Positions 16,978 to 25,065 of a stretch of 33,519 nucleotides of DNA are shown here, one piece after another. The stretch is from Tsukamurella sp. M9C. GTDB taxonomy: Bacteria > Actinomycetota > Actinomycetes > Mycobacteriales > Mycobacteriaceae. The notes under the pieces were generated by a model. It saw nothing but the letters and a program-made list of their open reading frames with translations, had not been told where the DNA came from and made no database searches. Made by a program: the position numbers and the translations under genes. Each line of letters starts with the position of its first letter. Within the stretch, counting starts at the first letter, position 1. The stretch covers positions 1-33,519 of the forward strand of contig NZ_JAIULG010000056.1 in the NCBI RefSeq assembly GCF_020169415.1. The letters are read 5' to 3'.

Positions 16978-17540
16978 TCGCACATGACACGGAGCCATCC
17001 CTACTCATGGCGGCCGACCTGGTGAACACCGCGTACGGCGACGAGGAACGGCTCGGCACCGTCGAGTCGCTGAAGGAGTACCTGCACCGGCACGAGTTCA
17101 CCGGGTGGAGCAGCGCGCAGGCGCGCGACGTCGCGCCGATCCACGCTCTGCGCGCCGAGCTGACGCGGGCCTTCACGGCCGGGCACCCCGACGCCGTCGC
17201 CGGGATCGTCAACGAGATGCTCGCGGCGACACCGCAGCAGCCCCGGCTGACCCGGCACGGCAGCTGGGACTGGCACCTGCACTTCACGGACGACGACGCA
17301 CCGATCCCCGTGCGCGTCCGCGTGGAATGCGCGATGGCCCTCGTCGACCTCGTCCGCAGCGGCAACGTCGACCGGCTCAAGACCTGCGCGGCCGACGACT
17401 GTGACCGAGTTCTCGTGGACCTGTCGAAGAACCGCTCGCGCCGCTTCTGCACCGAGGGGAACTGCGGCAATCGGACGCACGTCGCCGCCTATCGGGAGCG
17501 TCGCGCGACGAGTTCGGGCGTGCGACGCGACGGGAGTTGA
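16971..17540 (+). CDS. CGNR zinc-finger protein with ABATE domain (putative regulator)
   Basis: A 189-residue protein of the ABATE/CGNR family. The N-terminus FAHDTEPSLLMAADLVNT is the family's stress-associated ABATE domain. The C-terminus has a four-Cys zinc site: Cys139, Cys144, Cys160 and Cys165, the last two within FCTEGNCGNR. These proteins are presumed transcription factors. ATG 16971 fits the family N-terminus and has AAGGAG 4 nt upstream; an in-frame ATG at 16938 lies just after the -10-like TACACT and is less likely. The divergent EamA exporter gene is the obvious candidate target. Confidence 0.88.
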   Translation: MKFAHDTEPSLLMAADLVNTAYGDEERLGTVESLKEYLHRHEFTGWSSAQARDVAPIHALRAELTRAFTAGHPDAVAGIVNEMLAATPQQPRLTRHGSWDWHLHFTDDDAPIPVRVRVECAMALVDLVRSGNVDRLKTCAADDCDRVLVDLSKNRSRRFCTEGNCGNRTHVAAYRERRATSSGVRRDGS

Positions 17541-17611
17541 GCGGCGGACTACGGTAGGACTGCACACGCCGGGGATCCCGGCTTCGACGTACATCAGGAG
17601 CGACGAGAGTT

Positions 17612-19063
17612 ATGAGCGACGCAGCGCACCGCCACAAGGTGGTCGTCATCGGATCGGGGTTCGGCGGCCTCTTCGGCACGCGCGCCCTCAAGCGCACGGA
17701 CGTCGACGTGACGATGATCGCGAAGACGACCCATCACCTGTTCCAGCCGCTGCTCTACCAAGTCGCGACGGGCATCCTCTCCGAGGGCGAGATCGCGCCC
17801 GCGACCCGCATGATCCTGCGCAAGCAGCGCAACGCCGAGGTCCTGCTGGGCGAGGTCAGCGACATCGACCTCGAGAACCGCACGGTCACGAGCCAGCTGC
17901 TCGAGCGCACGACGGTCACGCCCTTCGACAGCCTCATCGTCGCGGCCGGCGCCGACCAGTCGTACTTCGGCAACGACCAGTTCGCCGAGTTCGCGCCCGG
18001 CATGAAGACCATCGACGACGCCCTCGAGCTGCGCGGCCGCATCCTCGGCGCCTTCGAGCAGGCCGAGCTCTCGCACGACCACGAGGAGCGCATGCGGCTG
18101 CTCACGTTCGTCGTGATCGGCGCCGGCCCCACGGGCGTCGAGCTCGCCGGGCAGATCGCCGAGATGTCGGACAACACGCTCAAGGGCGCGTTCCGCAACA
18201 TCGACCCCACCGAGGCGCGCGTGATCCTCCTCGACGCCGCCCCGGCGGTGCTCCCGCCGATGGGCGAGAAGCTGGGCACCATGGCCGCGAAGCGGCTGGA
18301 GAAGATGGGCGTCGAGATCCAGCTCAACGCGATGGTCGTCGACGTCGACGCCGACGGCCTCGTCGTCAAGGAGAAGGACGGCACCGAGCGGCGCATCGAG
18401 GCGCAGTGCAAGGTGTGGTCCGCGGGCGTCGCCGCCAGCAAGCTCGGCAAGATCCTCGCCGACCAGTCCGGCGCCGAGACCGACCGCGCGGGCCGGGTCC
18501 GGGTGCTGCCCGACCTCACCATCCCGGGCAACCCGAACGTCTTCGTCGTCGGCGACATGATGCTGGTCGACGGTGTCCCGGGCATGGCGCAGGGCGCCAT
18601 CCAGGGCGCGACGTACGCCGCGAAGGCGATCAAGGCCGGCCTCGAGGGCCAGTCCCCCGCCGACCGCAAGCCCTTCAAGTACTTCGACAAGGGCTCCATG
18701 GCCACCGTCTCGCGCGCCAGCGCCGTGGCGAAGGTCGGCAAGCTCGAGTTCGGCGGCTTCCTCGCCTGGCTCGGCTGGCTCGCGCTGCACCTCTGGTACA
18801 TCGTGGGCTACCAGAACCGCGTCATCACGCTGACATCGTGGGCGATCACCTTCCTCACCAACAAGCGCGGCCAGATGACCATCACCGAGCAGCAGGTCTA
18901 CGCGCGCACGGCGCTCGACGCGCTGCAGAACGGCGCGAAGCCCGCCATCCCGCCGGTGCACACCAGCTCGCCGACGAAGGCGCTGCCGAAGTCGGCGCCC
19001 AAGGCGGACGTGCCGGTCGCGGCCCCGGGCGCACCGGCGAACGAGGCCGAGAAGGCCGGCTGA
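17612..19063 (+). CDS. ndh: Ndh, type II NADH dehydrogenase
   Basis: A 483-residue single-subunit NADH:menaquinone oxidoreductase that feeds electrons into the respiratory chain without pumping protons. The FAD-binding VVIGSGFGGLFG is near residues 11-22, the family motif FQPLLYQVATGILSEGEIA near 45-63, the NAD-binding VVIGAGPTGVELAGQIAE near 168-185, and FVVGDMM near 311-317. The membrane-associated C-terminal region (GWLALHLWYIVGYQNR) is followed by a Pro/Ala-rich tail. ATG 17612 is preceded by AGGAG about 12 nt upstream. The leader contains TAGGAC (17555-17560), a possible -10, and a small hairpin GCCGGGGATCCCGGC at 17568-17582. It is convergent with paaI, as in M. tuberculosis, though closer together here. 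Confidence 0.95.
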   Translation: MSDAAHRHKVVVIGSGFGGLFGTRALKRTDVDVTMIAKTTHHLFQPLLYQVATGILSEGEIAPATRMILRKQRNAEVLLGEVSDIDLENRTVTSQLLERTTVTPFDSLIVAAGADQSYFGNDQFAEFAPGMKTIDDALELRGRILGAFEQAELSHDHEERMRLLTFVVIGAGPTGVELAGQIAEMSDNTLKGAFRNIDPTEARVILLDAAPAVLPPMGEKLGTMAAKRLEKMGVEIQLNAMVVDVDADGLVVKEKDGTERRIEAQCKVWSAGVAASKLGKILADQSGAETDRAGRVRVLPDLTIPGNPNVFVVGDMMLVDGVPGMAQGAIQGATYAAKAIKAGLEGQSPADRKPFKYFDKGSMATVSRASAVAKVGKLEFGGFLAWLGWLALHLWYIVGYQNRVITLTSWAITFLTNKRGQMTITEQQVYARTALDALQNGAKPAIPPVHTSSPTKALPKSAPKADVPVAAPGAPANEAEKAG

Positions 19064-19077
19064 CACCGGCCCCGCAC

Positions 19078-19127
19078 GAACGCGACGAGCGCGTCACCCA
19101 CGTCGGGGTGGCGCGCTCGTCGCGTTC
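19078..19127. terminator. bidirectional terminator between ndh and the PaaI gene
   Basis: GAACGCGACGAGCGCG (19078-19093) pairs over 16 bp with CGCGCTCGTCGCGTTC (19112-19127). CACCC and GGGTG extend the stem inside. It sits between the two convergent stop codons (19063 and 19139), so it probably serves both genes. Confidence 0.85.
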
Positions 19128-19138
19128 CGGGAGGGCCG

Positions 19139-19564
19139 TCAGGCGTCGATGTTCTGCAGCCGCACCTGGCCGCGCGCGACGGCCTTGCCGTCCTCGGAGT
19201 CGATCTCCACGAGCCACAGCTGCTGGCGGCGGCCGCGGTGGATCGGCGTGGAGCGGATCGAGAGGACGCCGCTGGAGAGCGCGCGCAGGAAGTCGGTGTT
19301 GTTGTTCACGCCCACCACATGCCCGGCGCCACCGAGCCACACCACGCCGGAGACGCTGGCGACCGACTCGACGATGGCGCAGTAGACGCCGCCGTGGGTG
19401 ATGCCGAAGGGCTGGTGCAGTTCGGGCCGCAGGGTGAGCGTCGCCTGCACGCCGTCGGCGGTGACGGCGGTGTACTCGAGGCCGAGGATCTTGTCGAATC
19501 CGGCGGTACCGCCGGCGATGATCCCGTCGATGACCTGCTGCTGTCCGGGTGTCGGTTGCGTCAT
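19139..19564 (-). CDS. PaaI-family thioesterase
   Basis: A 141-residue hotdog-fold thioesterase. The motif LHQPFGITHGGVYCAIVESVAS (HGG with downstream Glu) is the PaaI active-site helix, followed by VVGVNNNTDFLRALSSGVLSIRSTPIHRGRRQQLWLVEI, characteristic of the group that includes M. tuberculosis Rv1847. It hydrolyses acyl-CoA thioesters; the physiological substrate is unknown. ATG 19564 has only a weak ribosome binding site (GGGTGGA). Its placement beyond the blaI upstream region matches M. tuberculosis gene order, apart from the inserted pspC gene. Confidence 0.9.
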   Translation of the reverse strand: MTQPTPGQQQVIDGIIAGGTAGFDKILGLEYTAVTADGVQATLTLRPELHQPFGITHGGVYCAIVESVASVSGVVWLGGAGHVVGVNNNTDFLRALSSGVLSIRSTPIHRGRRQQLWLVEIDSEDGKAVARGQVRLQNIDA

Positions 19565-19626
19565 GGATCCACCCTAGAACCGGGCATCGCCGACGCCGCT
19601 CCCGGGCCGGAAGATCGGGGCTCGGG

Positions 19627-19642
19627 TCGGGGTAGACCCCGA
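19627..19642. promoter_or_regulatory. palindrome upstream of the PspC gene
   Basis: TCGGGGTAGACCCCGA is a 7-bp inverted repeat with a 2-nt centre, 34 bp before ATG 19677 in the 112-bp gap between divergent paaI and pspC. Such compact symmetry suggests an operator. The protein that would bind it is unknown. Confidence 0.4.
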
Positions 19643-19676
19643 TGCGGGCGGCGCCGCCGCCCGGCACTGTGGAGTC

Positions 19677-19910
19677 ATGACCGAGAACGATCCCTTCGCC
19701 CCCAATCCCTACTTCCCTCCGGCGCCGCCGCAGAAGCGGTTCGCCCGCGACGTCCAGAACAACTGGATCGGCGGCGTGTGCGCCGGCATCGCTCGCTACT
19801 TCGGCATCGACGCGACCCTGGTCCGCGTGCTCTTCGTGGTGTCGTGCCTGTTGCCCGGCCCGCAGTTCCTGCTGTACCTGCTGCTCTGGCTCGTGATGCC
19901 CAAGGATTGA
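19677..19910 (+). CDS. PspC-domain membrane protein
   Basis: A 77-residue protein. After a short Pro-rich start (PNPYFPPAPPQKRF), the PspC domain reads WIGGVCAGIARYFGIDATLVRVLFVVS, followed by the transmembrane segment GPQFLLYLLLWLVMPKD. PspC-type proteins sense or stabilise the membrane under stress. ATG 19677 follows GGAG closely. It is a monocistronic small gene inserted between paaI and the blaI upstream region. Confidence 0.88.
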   Translation: MTENDPFAPNPYFPPAPPQKRFARDVQNNWIGGVCAGIARYFGIDATLVRVLFVVSCLLPGPQFLLYLLLWLVMPKD

Positions 19911-19962
19911 TCCGCGCTCGGCGGCGAGGGGCACGTCCGCGTCGGAGACTTCACGACGCGGG

Positions 19963-20088
19963 GAAAGAAGTCGGCGGGTCCGGGGGCTCAGCCATCCCCC
20001 GGACCCGCCGTGGCACAGACCGGCGGATTACTGCAGCCCTCAGTTCGCGTCACGGTCCGATGTGGTTTCGGTGTCGCTCTCGGCGACG
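19963..20088 (-). ncRNA. mrsI: candidate MrsI-like iron-regulated small RNA
   Basis: The gap between pspC and blaI has no credible gene but has the parts of a small-RNA gene on the minus strand. A promoter (TTGCTT at 20124-20119, 18-nt spacer, TAGAGT at 20100-20095) predicts a start near 20088. An IdeR-type box lies between the two promoter elements. The transcript ends at a 15-bp hairpin (19972-20010) followed on that strand by CTTCTTTCC. Inside are GTCGC/GCGAC and CCGA/TCGG hairpins separated by single-stranded A/C-rich loops. In M. tuberculosis the IdeR-repressed iron-sparing RNA MrsI (ncRv11846) lies in the same blaI-paaI gap and diverges from blaI, as here. The identification rests on position, box and architecture, because I cannot align the RNA sequences. 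Ends are approximate. Confidence 0.6.
19972..20010 (-). terminator. strong hairpin terminator
   Basis: CGGCGGGTCCGGGGG (19972-19986) pairs perfectly with CCCCCGGACCCGCCG (19996-20010) around a 9-nt loop. On the minus strand it is followed by ACTTCTTTCCCC, a T-rich tract; on the plus side there is none. It therefore fits a leftward transcript starting near 20088 best, although it could also stop pspC read-through. Confidence 0.8.
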
Positions 20089-20094
20089 AGACCT

Positions 20095-20124
20095 ACTCTA
20101 GGGCAGGCTCCCCTAACTAAGCAA
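20095..20124 (-). promoter_or_regulatory. promoter with IdeR/DtxR iron box
   Basis: Read on the plus strand, CTAGGGCAGGCTCCCCTAA at 20098-20116 matches the DtxR/IdeR consensus TTAGGTTAGGCTAACCTAA at 14 of 19 positions and fits the core TTAGGnnAGnCTnnCCTAA at all fixed positions except the first. It fills the spacer between the minus-strand -35 (20124-20119) and -10 (20100-20095), the position expected for iron-dependent repression of the small RNA candidate. Confidence 0.65.
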
Positions 20125-20147
20125 GCCCTAATGAGTGTGGCGTGGAT

Positions 20148-20190
20148 TACGACAGGCCGTCGTAGCGATGCGGGCCATGCCGAGTAGAAT
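20148..20190 (+). promoter_or_regulatory. blaI promoter with candidate BlaI operator
   Basis: TACGAC (20148-20153) and GTCGTA (20159-20164) form an inverted repeat with a 5-nt centre, similar in form to BlaI/MecI operators (TAC and GTA half-sites). TAGAAT at 20185-20190 is a good -10, placed 7 nt before ATG 20198, so the blaI mRNA is probably leaderless. The palindrome would cover the -35 region, consistent with autorepression. Confidence 0.55.
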
Positions 20191-20197
20191 CGGAGCA

Positions 20198-20584
20198 ATG
20201 GCGGCATTGGGAGATCTCGAACGCGCGGTCATGGACCATCTCTGGGCGTCCACTGAACCGCAGACCGTGCGACAGGTGCACGAGTCGCTCGCCGCTGACC
20301 GCGAACTCGCGTACACGACGGTGATGACTGTGCTGCAGCGTCTCGCGAAGAAGAAGCTGGTGAGCCAGATCCGCACGGACCGGGCCCATCGCTACGCCGC
20401 GAGCTTCGGCCGCGAGGAGCTCGTCGCCGACCTGATGTTCGACGCGCTGAACCAGGCCGAGAGCTCGCGGGAGGCCGCGCTCGTGCACTTCGTCGAGCGC
20501 GTGGGTGCCGACGAGGCGCAGGCGCTGCGCCGCGCGCTCGCCAAGCTCGAGGCCGGCGACGCCGGTCGTCGCGCCGAGCCCTGA
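20198..20584 (+). CDS. blaI: BlaI/MecI/CopY-family repressor
   Basis: A 128-residue winged-helix repressor. GDLERAVMDHLWASTEPQTVRQVHESLAADRELAYTTVMTVLQRLAKKKLV is the family's DNA-binding domain, followed by the wing (HRYAASFGREELVADLM) and a C-terminal dimerisation helix. ATG 20198 is chosen because the family begins here; it lies 7 nt after TAGAAT. The M56 peptidase gene starts 21 nt after the stop, the usual repressor-sensor pairing and the arrangement of M. tuberculosis Rv1846c-Rv1845c. In mycobacteria BlaI responds to beta-lactams; the regulon here is unknown. Confidence 0.93.
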   Translation: MAALGDLERAVMDHLWASTEPQTVRQVHESLAADRELAYTTVMTVLQRLAKKKLVSQIRTDRAHRYAASFGREELVADLMFDALNQAESSREAALVHFVERVGADEAQALRRALAKLEAGDAGRRAEP

Positions 20585-20605
20585 TCAACCAGTAGGCTCG
20601 TCCTC

Positions 20606-21547
20606 ATGGCGGCCTTCATCTTCGGAGCGCTGGCCCTGCTGCTCGCGGGGCCGGTGCCCGCGTGGCTCTCCCGCGCCTCCTGGCCGCTGCGCGCCCCGCG
20701 CGCCGCGCTCGTGCTGTGGCAGGCGATCGCCCTCGCCGCGGTGCTCTCCGCCTTCAGCGCCGGTCTGGTGATCGCCAGCCGCCTGCTGGTCCCCGGCGCC
20801 GACGGCCGGCCCACCACCAACCCGATCGACGAGATCCGCCAGCTCGGCCTCATCCCGTGGATCGTCGCAGTGGTCGCCTTCGCGCTCACCCTGCTGATCG
20901 GCGCCCGGCTCATCACCTCCACCGTCCGGCTCGCGATCCGCACCCGCCGGCGCCGCGCCCGGCACCGCACCGTCGTCGACATCCTGTCCCAGGCGGTCGA
21001 CGGTGACCACCCCGTCTCCGCCGCCGACCTGCGCGTCCTCGGCGTCGACCAGCCGCTGGCCTACTGCCTGCCCGGGCTGCGGCACCGCGTCGTGCTGAGC
21101 GTCGGCACGATCAACCAGCTCAGCCACGAGGAGCTCACCGCCGTCATCGCGCACGAGCGGGCGCACCTGCGGTCCCGGCACGACCTGGTGCTCGAGGCCT
21201 TCACCGCCGTCAACCACGCCTTCCCCAAGGTCGTCCGCTCGTCCGCCGCACTCGACTCGGTGAAGTTGCTCGTCGAGCTGCTCGCCGACGACGAGGCCGT
21301 CGCCGCCGCCGGGCCGCTCCCCCTCGCCAACGCCCTGGTCACCTGCGCGCAGAGCCCGGCCCCGCGGGGCGCCCTCGCGGTCGGCGCGACCGGCACCGTC
21401 GTCCGGGTCGAGCGGCTGACGATGCCCCCGGCAAGCAACCTGTTCAGCGCCTCGGTCTACCTGCTCGCGGGCCTGATCCTGGTGGTGCCCACGGTCGCCG
21501 TCGCGGTGCCCTGGCTCACTGAGCTCTCCCGGCTGATCCTGCACTGA
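20606..21547 (+). CDS. M56-family membrane metallopeptidase (BlaR-like, no sensor domain)
   Basis: A 313-residue membrane zinc peptidase. Three hydrophobic helices (residues about 1-20, 34-62 and 84-108) precede a cytoplasmic protease domain with the zinc-binding HERAH (183-187) in AVIAHERAHLRSRHD and a downstream ELLADDEAVAAAG segment carrying the third-ligand region. A last helix (VYLLAGLILVVPTVAVAV) ends the protein. Unlike staphylococcal BlaR1 it has no extracellular penicillin-binding domain, as in M. tuberculosis Rv1845c, so how it is triggered is unknown. It probably inactivates BlaI, directly or indirectly, and is co-transcribed with it. Confidence 0.92.
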   Translation: MAAFIFGALALLLAGPVPAWLSRASWPLRAPRAALVLWQAIALAAVLSAFSAGLVIASRLLVPGADGRPTTNPIDEIRQLGLIPWIVAVVAFALTLLIGARLITSTVRLAIRTRRRRARHRTVVDILSQAVDGDHPVSAADLRVLGVDQPLAYCLPGLRHRVVLSVGTINQLSHEELTAVIAHERAHLRSRHDLVLEAFTAVNHAFPKVVRSSAALDSVKLLVELLADDEAVAAAGPLPLANALVTCAQSPAPRGALAVGATGTVVRVERLTMPPASNLFSASVYLLAGLILVVPTVAVAVPWLTELSRLILH

Positions 21548-21594
21548 TTCCGCGCCGGTACGCTGGGCGCCTCAGGGGAGACGAGGAGACCACC

Positions 21595-22098
21595 ATGACC
21601 GATCCGAAGCAGCCGTACGGCCAGCAGTACAACCCGTACGCCCAGCAGGGCTACGACCCGCAGCCGTCCTACGACCCGTACGCCCAGCAGCAGCCGTACG
21701 GCATCGCGCCGTACCAGGGAGGTTACGGCCAGCCGGGCTATCCGCAGGCCGGATACCCGCAGCCCGGGTACGCCATGGGAGGCGGCTACGGCGTGGACCC
21801 GGCGACGGGCCTCCCGCTCTCCGACAAGTCGAAGGTCGTGGCGGGACTCCTGCAACTGTTCCTCGGGGGCTTCGGCGTCGGCCGGTTCTACCTGGGGTAC
21901 GGCGTGATCGGCGGCCTCCAGCTGGGCATCCACGTCATCGGCTGGTTCTTCTTCTTCCTGGGCTTCCTCACCTTCGGCATCGGCATGCTCATCGCGATGC
22001 TGTTCTGGATGGCCGGGGGCATCTGGGCGCTGATCGACGCGATCATGATGCTCACCGGCAGCGTCCGTGACGCGCAGGGGCGCGTCCTCCTGTCGTAG
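21595..22098 (+). CDS. TM2-domain membrane protein with Tyr/Gln/Pro-rich N-terminus
   Basis: A 167-residue protein. Residues 1-60 are low-complexity, with repeated PYGQQY, PYAQQGYDPQ and GYPQPGY units. The C-terminal half is a TM2 domain: KSKVVAGLLQLFLGGFGVGRFYLGYGVIGGLQLGIHVIGWFFFFLGF, then FWMAGGIWALIDAIMML. TM2 proteins have two membrane hairpins and unknown function. A good AGGAG precedes ATG 21595, with TACGCT (21559-21564) as a possible -10. It sits where gnd1 lies in the M. tuberculosis order, between the M56 gene and guaB1. Confidence 0.88.
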   Translation: MTDPKQPYGQQYNPYAQQGYDPQPSYDPYAQQQPYGIAPYQGGYGQPGYPQAGYPQPGYAMGGGYGVDPATGLPLSDKSKVVAGLLQLFLGGFGVGRFYLGYGVIGGLQLGIHVIGWFFFFLGFLTFGIGMLIAMLFWMAGGIWALIDAIMMLTGSVRDAQGRVLLS

Positions 22099-22138
22099 CC
22101 ATCGATGCTCTGGAATCGCCGCGGGTGGGCTAGCATGA

Positions 22139-23584
<1,446 letters not shown>

Positions 23585-23594
23585 GAATCCCGAC

Positions 23595-23633
23595 GGATCG
23601 TCGGTAGGATGCAGTGAATCCCACCGACGATCC
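23595..23633 (+). promoter_or_regulatory. long inverted repeat around a -10-like TAGGAT
   Basis: GGATCGTCGGT (23595-23605) and ACCGACGATCC (23623-23633) are perfect 11-bp arms. Inside, GGAT (23607-23610) pairs with ATCC (23618-23621), leaving a 7-nt loop. TAGGAT at 23605-23610 would be a good -10. The element begins 11 nt after the guaB1 stop, so it could be its terminator, an operator for the downstream CNNM genes, or both. No T tract follows. Confidence 0.55.
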
Positions 23634-23645
23634 TCTGGAAGGACC

Positions 23646-23729
23646 ATGACGTCCCGAAGACCCGGCAAACGCCGCCGACGACGAGCGCTGACCGCTGTGA
23701 CCAGGTCGAGGGGGCGGGTCGTTGTCTAG
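23646..23729 (+). CDS. 27-residue Arg-rich leader ORF upstream of the CNNM genes
   Basis: ATG 23646 is preceded by GGAAGGA and opens a 27-codon frame, MTSRRPGKRRRRRALTAVTR followed by SRGRVVV, ending in TAG at 23727-23729. Seven of the first 13 residues are Arg and one is Lys. The stop lies 8 nt inside the following CNNM gene, whose start is the weak TTG 23722. This arrangement suggests translational coupling or a regulatory leader peptide. There are no homologues I recognise and the frame is short, so it may be fortuitous. Confidence 0.4.
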   Translation: MTSRRPGKRRRRRALTAVTRSRGRVVV

Positions 23730-25065
23730 CGCGCTGATCACGGTCGGCGCCGTCGTCGGCTTCCTCGCGCTCACCGTCGGCACCGCGCTCTTCGTGGCGG
23801 CGGAGTTCTCGCTGACCGCGCTGGAGCGGTCGACGATCGACGCGGACGTCCGCGACCGCGGGGACCGCCGGTCGAAGCAGGTGCAGAACGCGCACCGCAC
23901 CCTGTCCTTCCAGCTCTCCGGCGCCCAGCTCGGCATCACGATCACCACCCTGGTCACGGGTTATCTCGCCGAGCCGGTGCTCTCGAAGTTCCTGCGCCCC
24001 GCGCTGGAATGGACGGGCATGCCCGGGGTCTGGTCATCGGCGCTCACCCTGATCCTGGCCCTGGTCATCGCGACCTCGCTGTCGATGGTGCTGGGCGAGC
24101 TGGCGCCGAAGAACCTCGCGATCGCCCGGCCGCTGCAGACCGCGCGGCTCACCGCGGGCGCGCAGTCGCTGTTCTCCTCGACCTTCCGCTTCGCGATCTC
24201 CTTCCTCAACCGCTCCGCGAACGCGCTGGTCCGCCGCCTGGGCATCGAGCCCGCGGAGGAGTTGAGCTCGGCCCGGTCGGCGCAGGAGCTCAGCGCCCTC
24301 GTGCGCAATTCCGCCGCGCACGGCGCGATCGACGAGATGACCGCCGAGCTCGTGGGACGCAGCCTCGAGTTCGGCGAGCTCACCGCGGAGGAGCTCATGA
24401 CCCCGCGGCAGCGGATCCACTCGCTGGACGCGGACGACACCGTCGCCGACCTGGTGGCGCTGTCGATCGAGTCCGGTCGCTCCCGGTTCCCCGTGGTCCG
24501 GGGCGACCTGGACGACACGATCGGGCTGGTGCACGTGAAGCAGGCGCTGACGGTGCCCGCGGACCGTCGCGCGACGGTGACCGTCGCCGAGATCGCGACG
24601 ACCGCCCCCGTCGTGCCCGCGACGCTCGACGGCGACGCCCTGATGGACCAGCTGCGCGCCAACGGCCTGCAGATGGCCCTCGTCGTCGACGAGTACGGCG
24701 GCTCCGCCGGCATCGTCACCGTGGAGGACCTGATCGAGGAGATCGTGGGCGACGTGCGCGACGAGCACGACGCGAACGAGCCGGTCGACGTGCAGCGCAC
24801 GGACGACGGCTTCCTCTGCGCCGGCCTGCTCCGCATCGACGAGTTGGAGCGCGACACCGGGTACCGCGCCCCCGAGGGCGACTACGACACCCTCGGCGGC
24901 CTCGTGATGTTCCTGCTCGGCCGCATCCCCGCGGTCGGCGACCGCGTCCCGCTGCCCAACCACCCGTCGGTCGACGACGACGAGGCGCAGGTCCCGCAGT
25001 GGTCGGCCCGCGTCGCCCGGATGGACGGCCGCCGCGTCGATCTCGTGGAGGTGACCCATGAGTGA
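23722..25065 (+). CDS. CNNM/CorC (HlyC)-family membrane protein with CBS and transporter-associated domains
   Basis: A 447-residue protein of the hemolysin-C/CorC group, orthologous in order to M. tuberculosis Rv1842c. The DUF21/CNNM membrane domain covers residues about 1-190: an N-terminal TVGTALFVAAEFSLTALERS and, near 125-140, LGELAPKNLAIARP. Two CBS motifs follow (about 200-340, including EELMTPRQRIHSLDADDTV and VVDEYGGSAGIVTVEDLIEEIVGD), then a CorC_HlyC domain to the end. Such proteins are linked to Mg2+/Co2+ homeostasis, probably as ion exporters. TTG 23722 is the only in-frame start after an upstream stop at 23698 and has GAGGGGG before it. It overlaps the next gene by 8 nt. Confidence 0.9.
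   Translation: MSSALITVGAVVGFLALTVGTALFVAAEFSLTALERSTIDADVRDRGDRRSKQVQNAHRTLSFQLSGAQLGITITTLVTGYLAEPVLSKFLRPALEWTGMPGVWSSALTLILALVIATSLSMVLGELAPKNLAIARPLQTARLTAGAQSLFSSTFRFAISFLNRSANALVRRLGIEPAEELSSARSAQELSALVRNSAAHGAIDEMTAELVGRSLEFGELTAEELMTPRQRIHSLDADDTVADLVALSIESGRSRFPVVRGDLDDTIGLVHVKQALTVPADRRATVTVAEIATTAPVVPATLDGDALMDQLRANGLQMALVVDEYGGSAGIVTVEDLIEEIVGDVRDEHDANEPVDVQRTDDGFLCAGLLRIDELERDTGYRAPEGDYDTLGGLVMFLLGRIPAVGDRVPLPNHPSVDDDEAQVPQWSARVARMDGRRVDLVEVTHE

Noticed and set aside
19648-19659. GGCGGCGCCGCC palindrome
   Set aside because: Such GC-only palindromes are expected by chance at this base composition.
20113-20131. Second, overlapping IdeR box
   Set aside because: Only about 10 of 19 consensus matches and the central CT half is absent.
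20131-20187. 18-codon ORF between the iron box and blaI
   Set aside because: No ribosome binding site and it ends inside the blaI -10; no support for coding.
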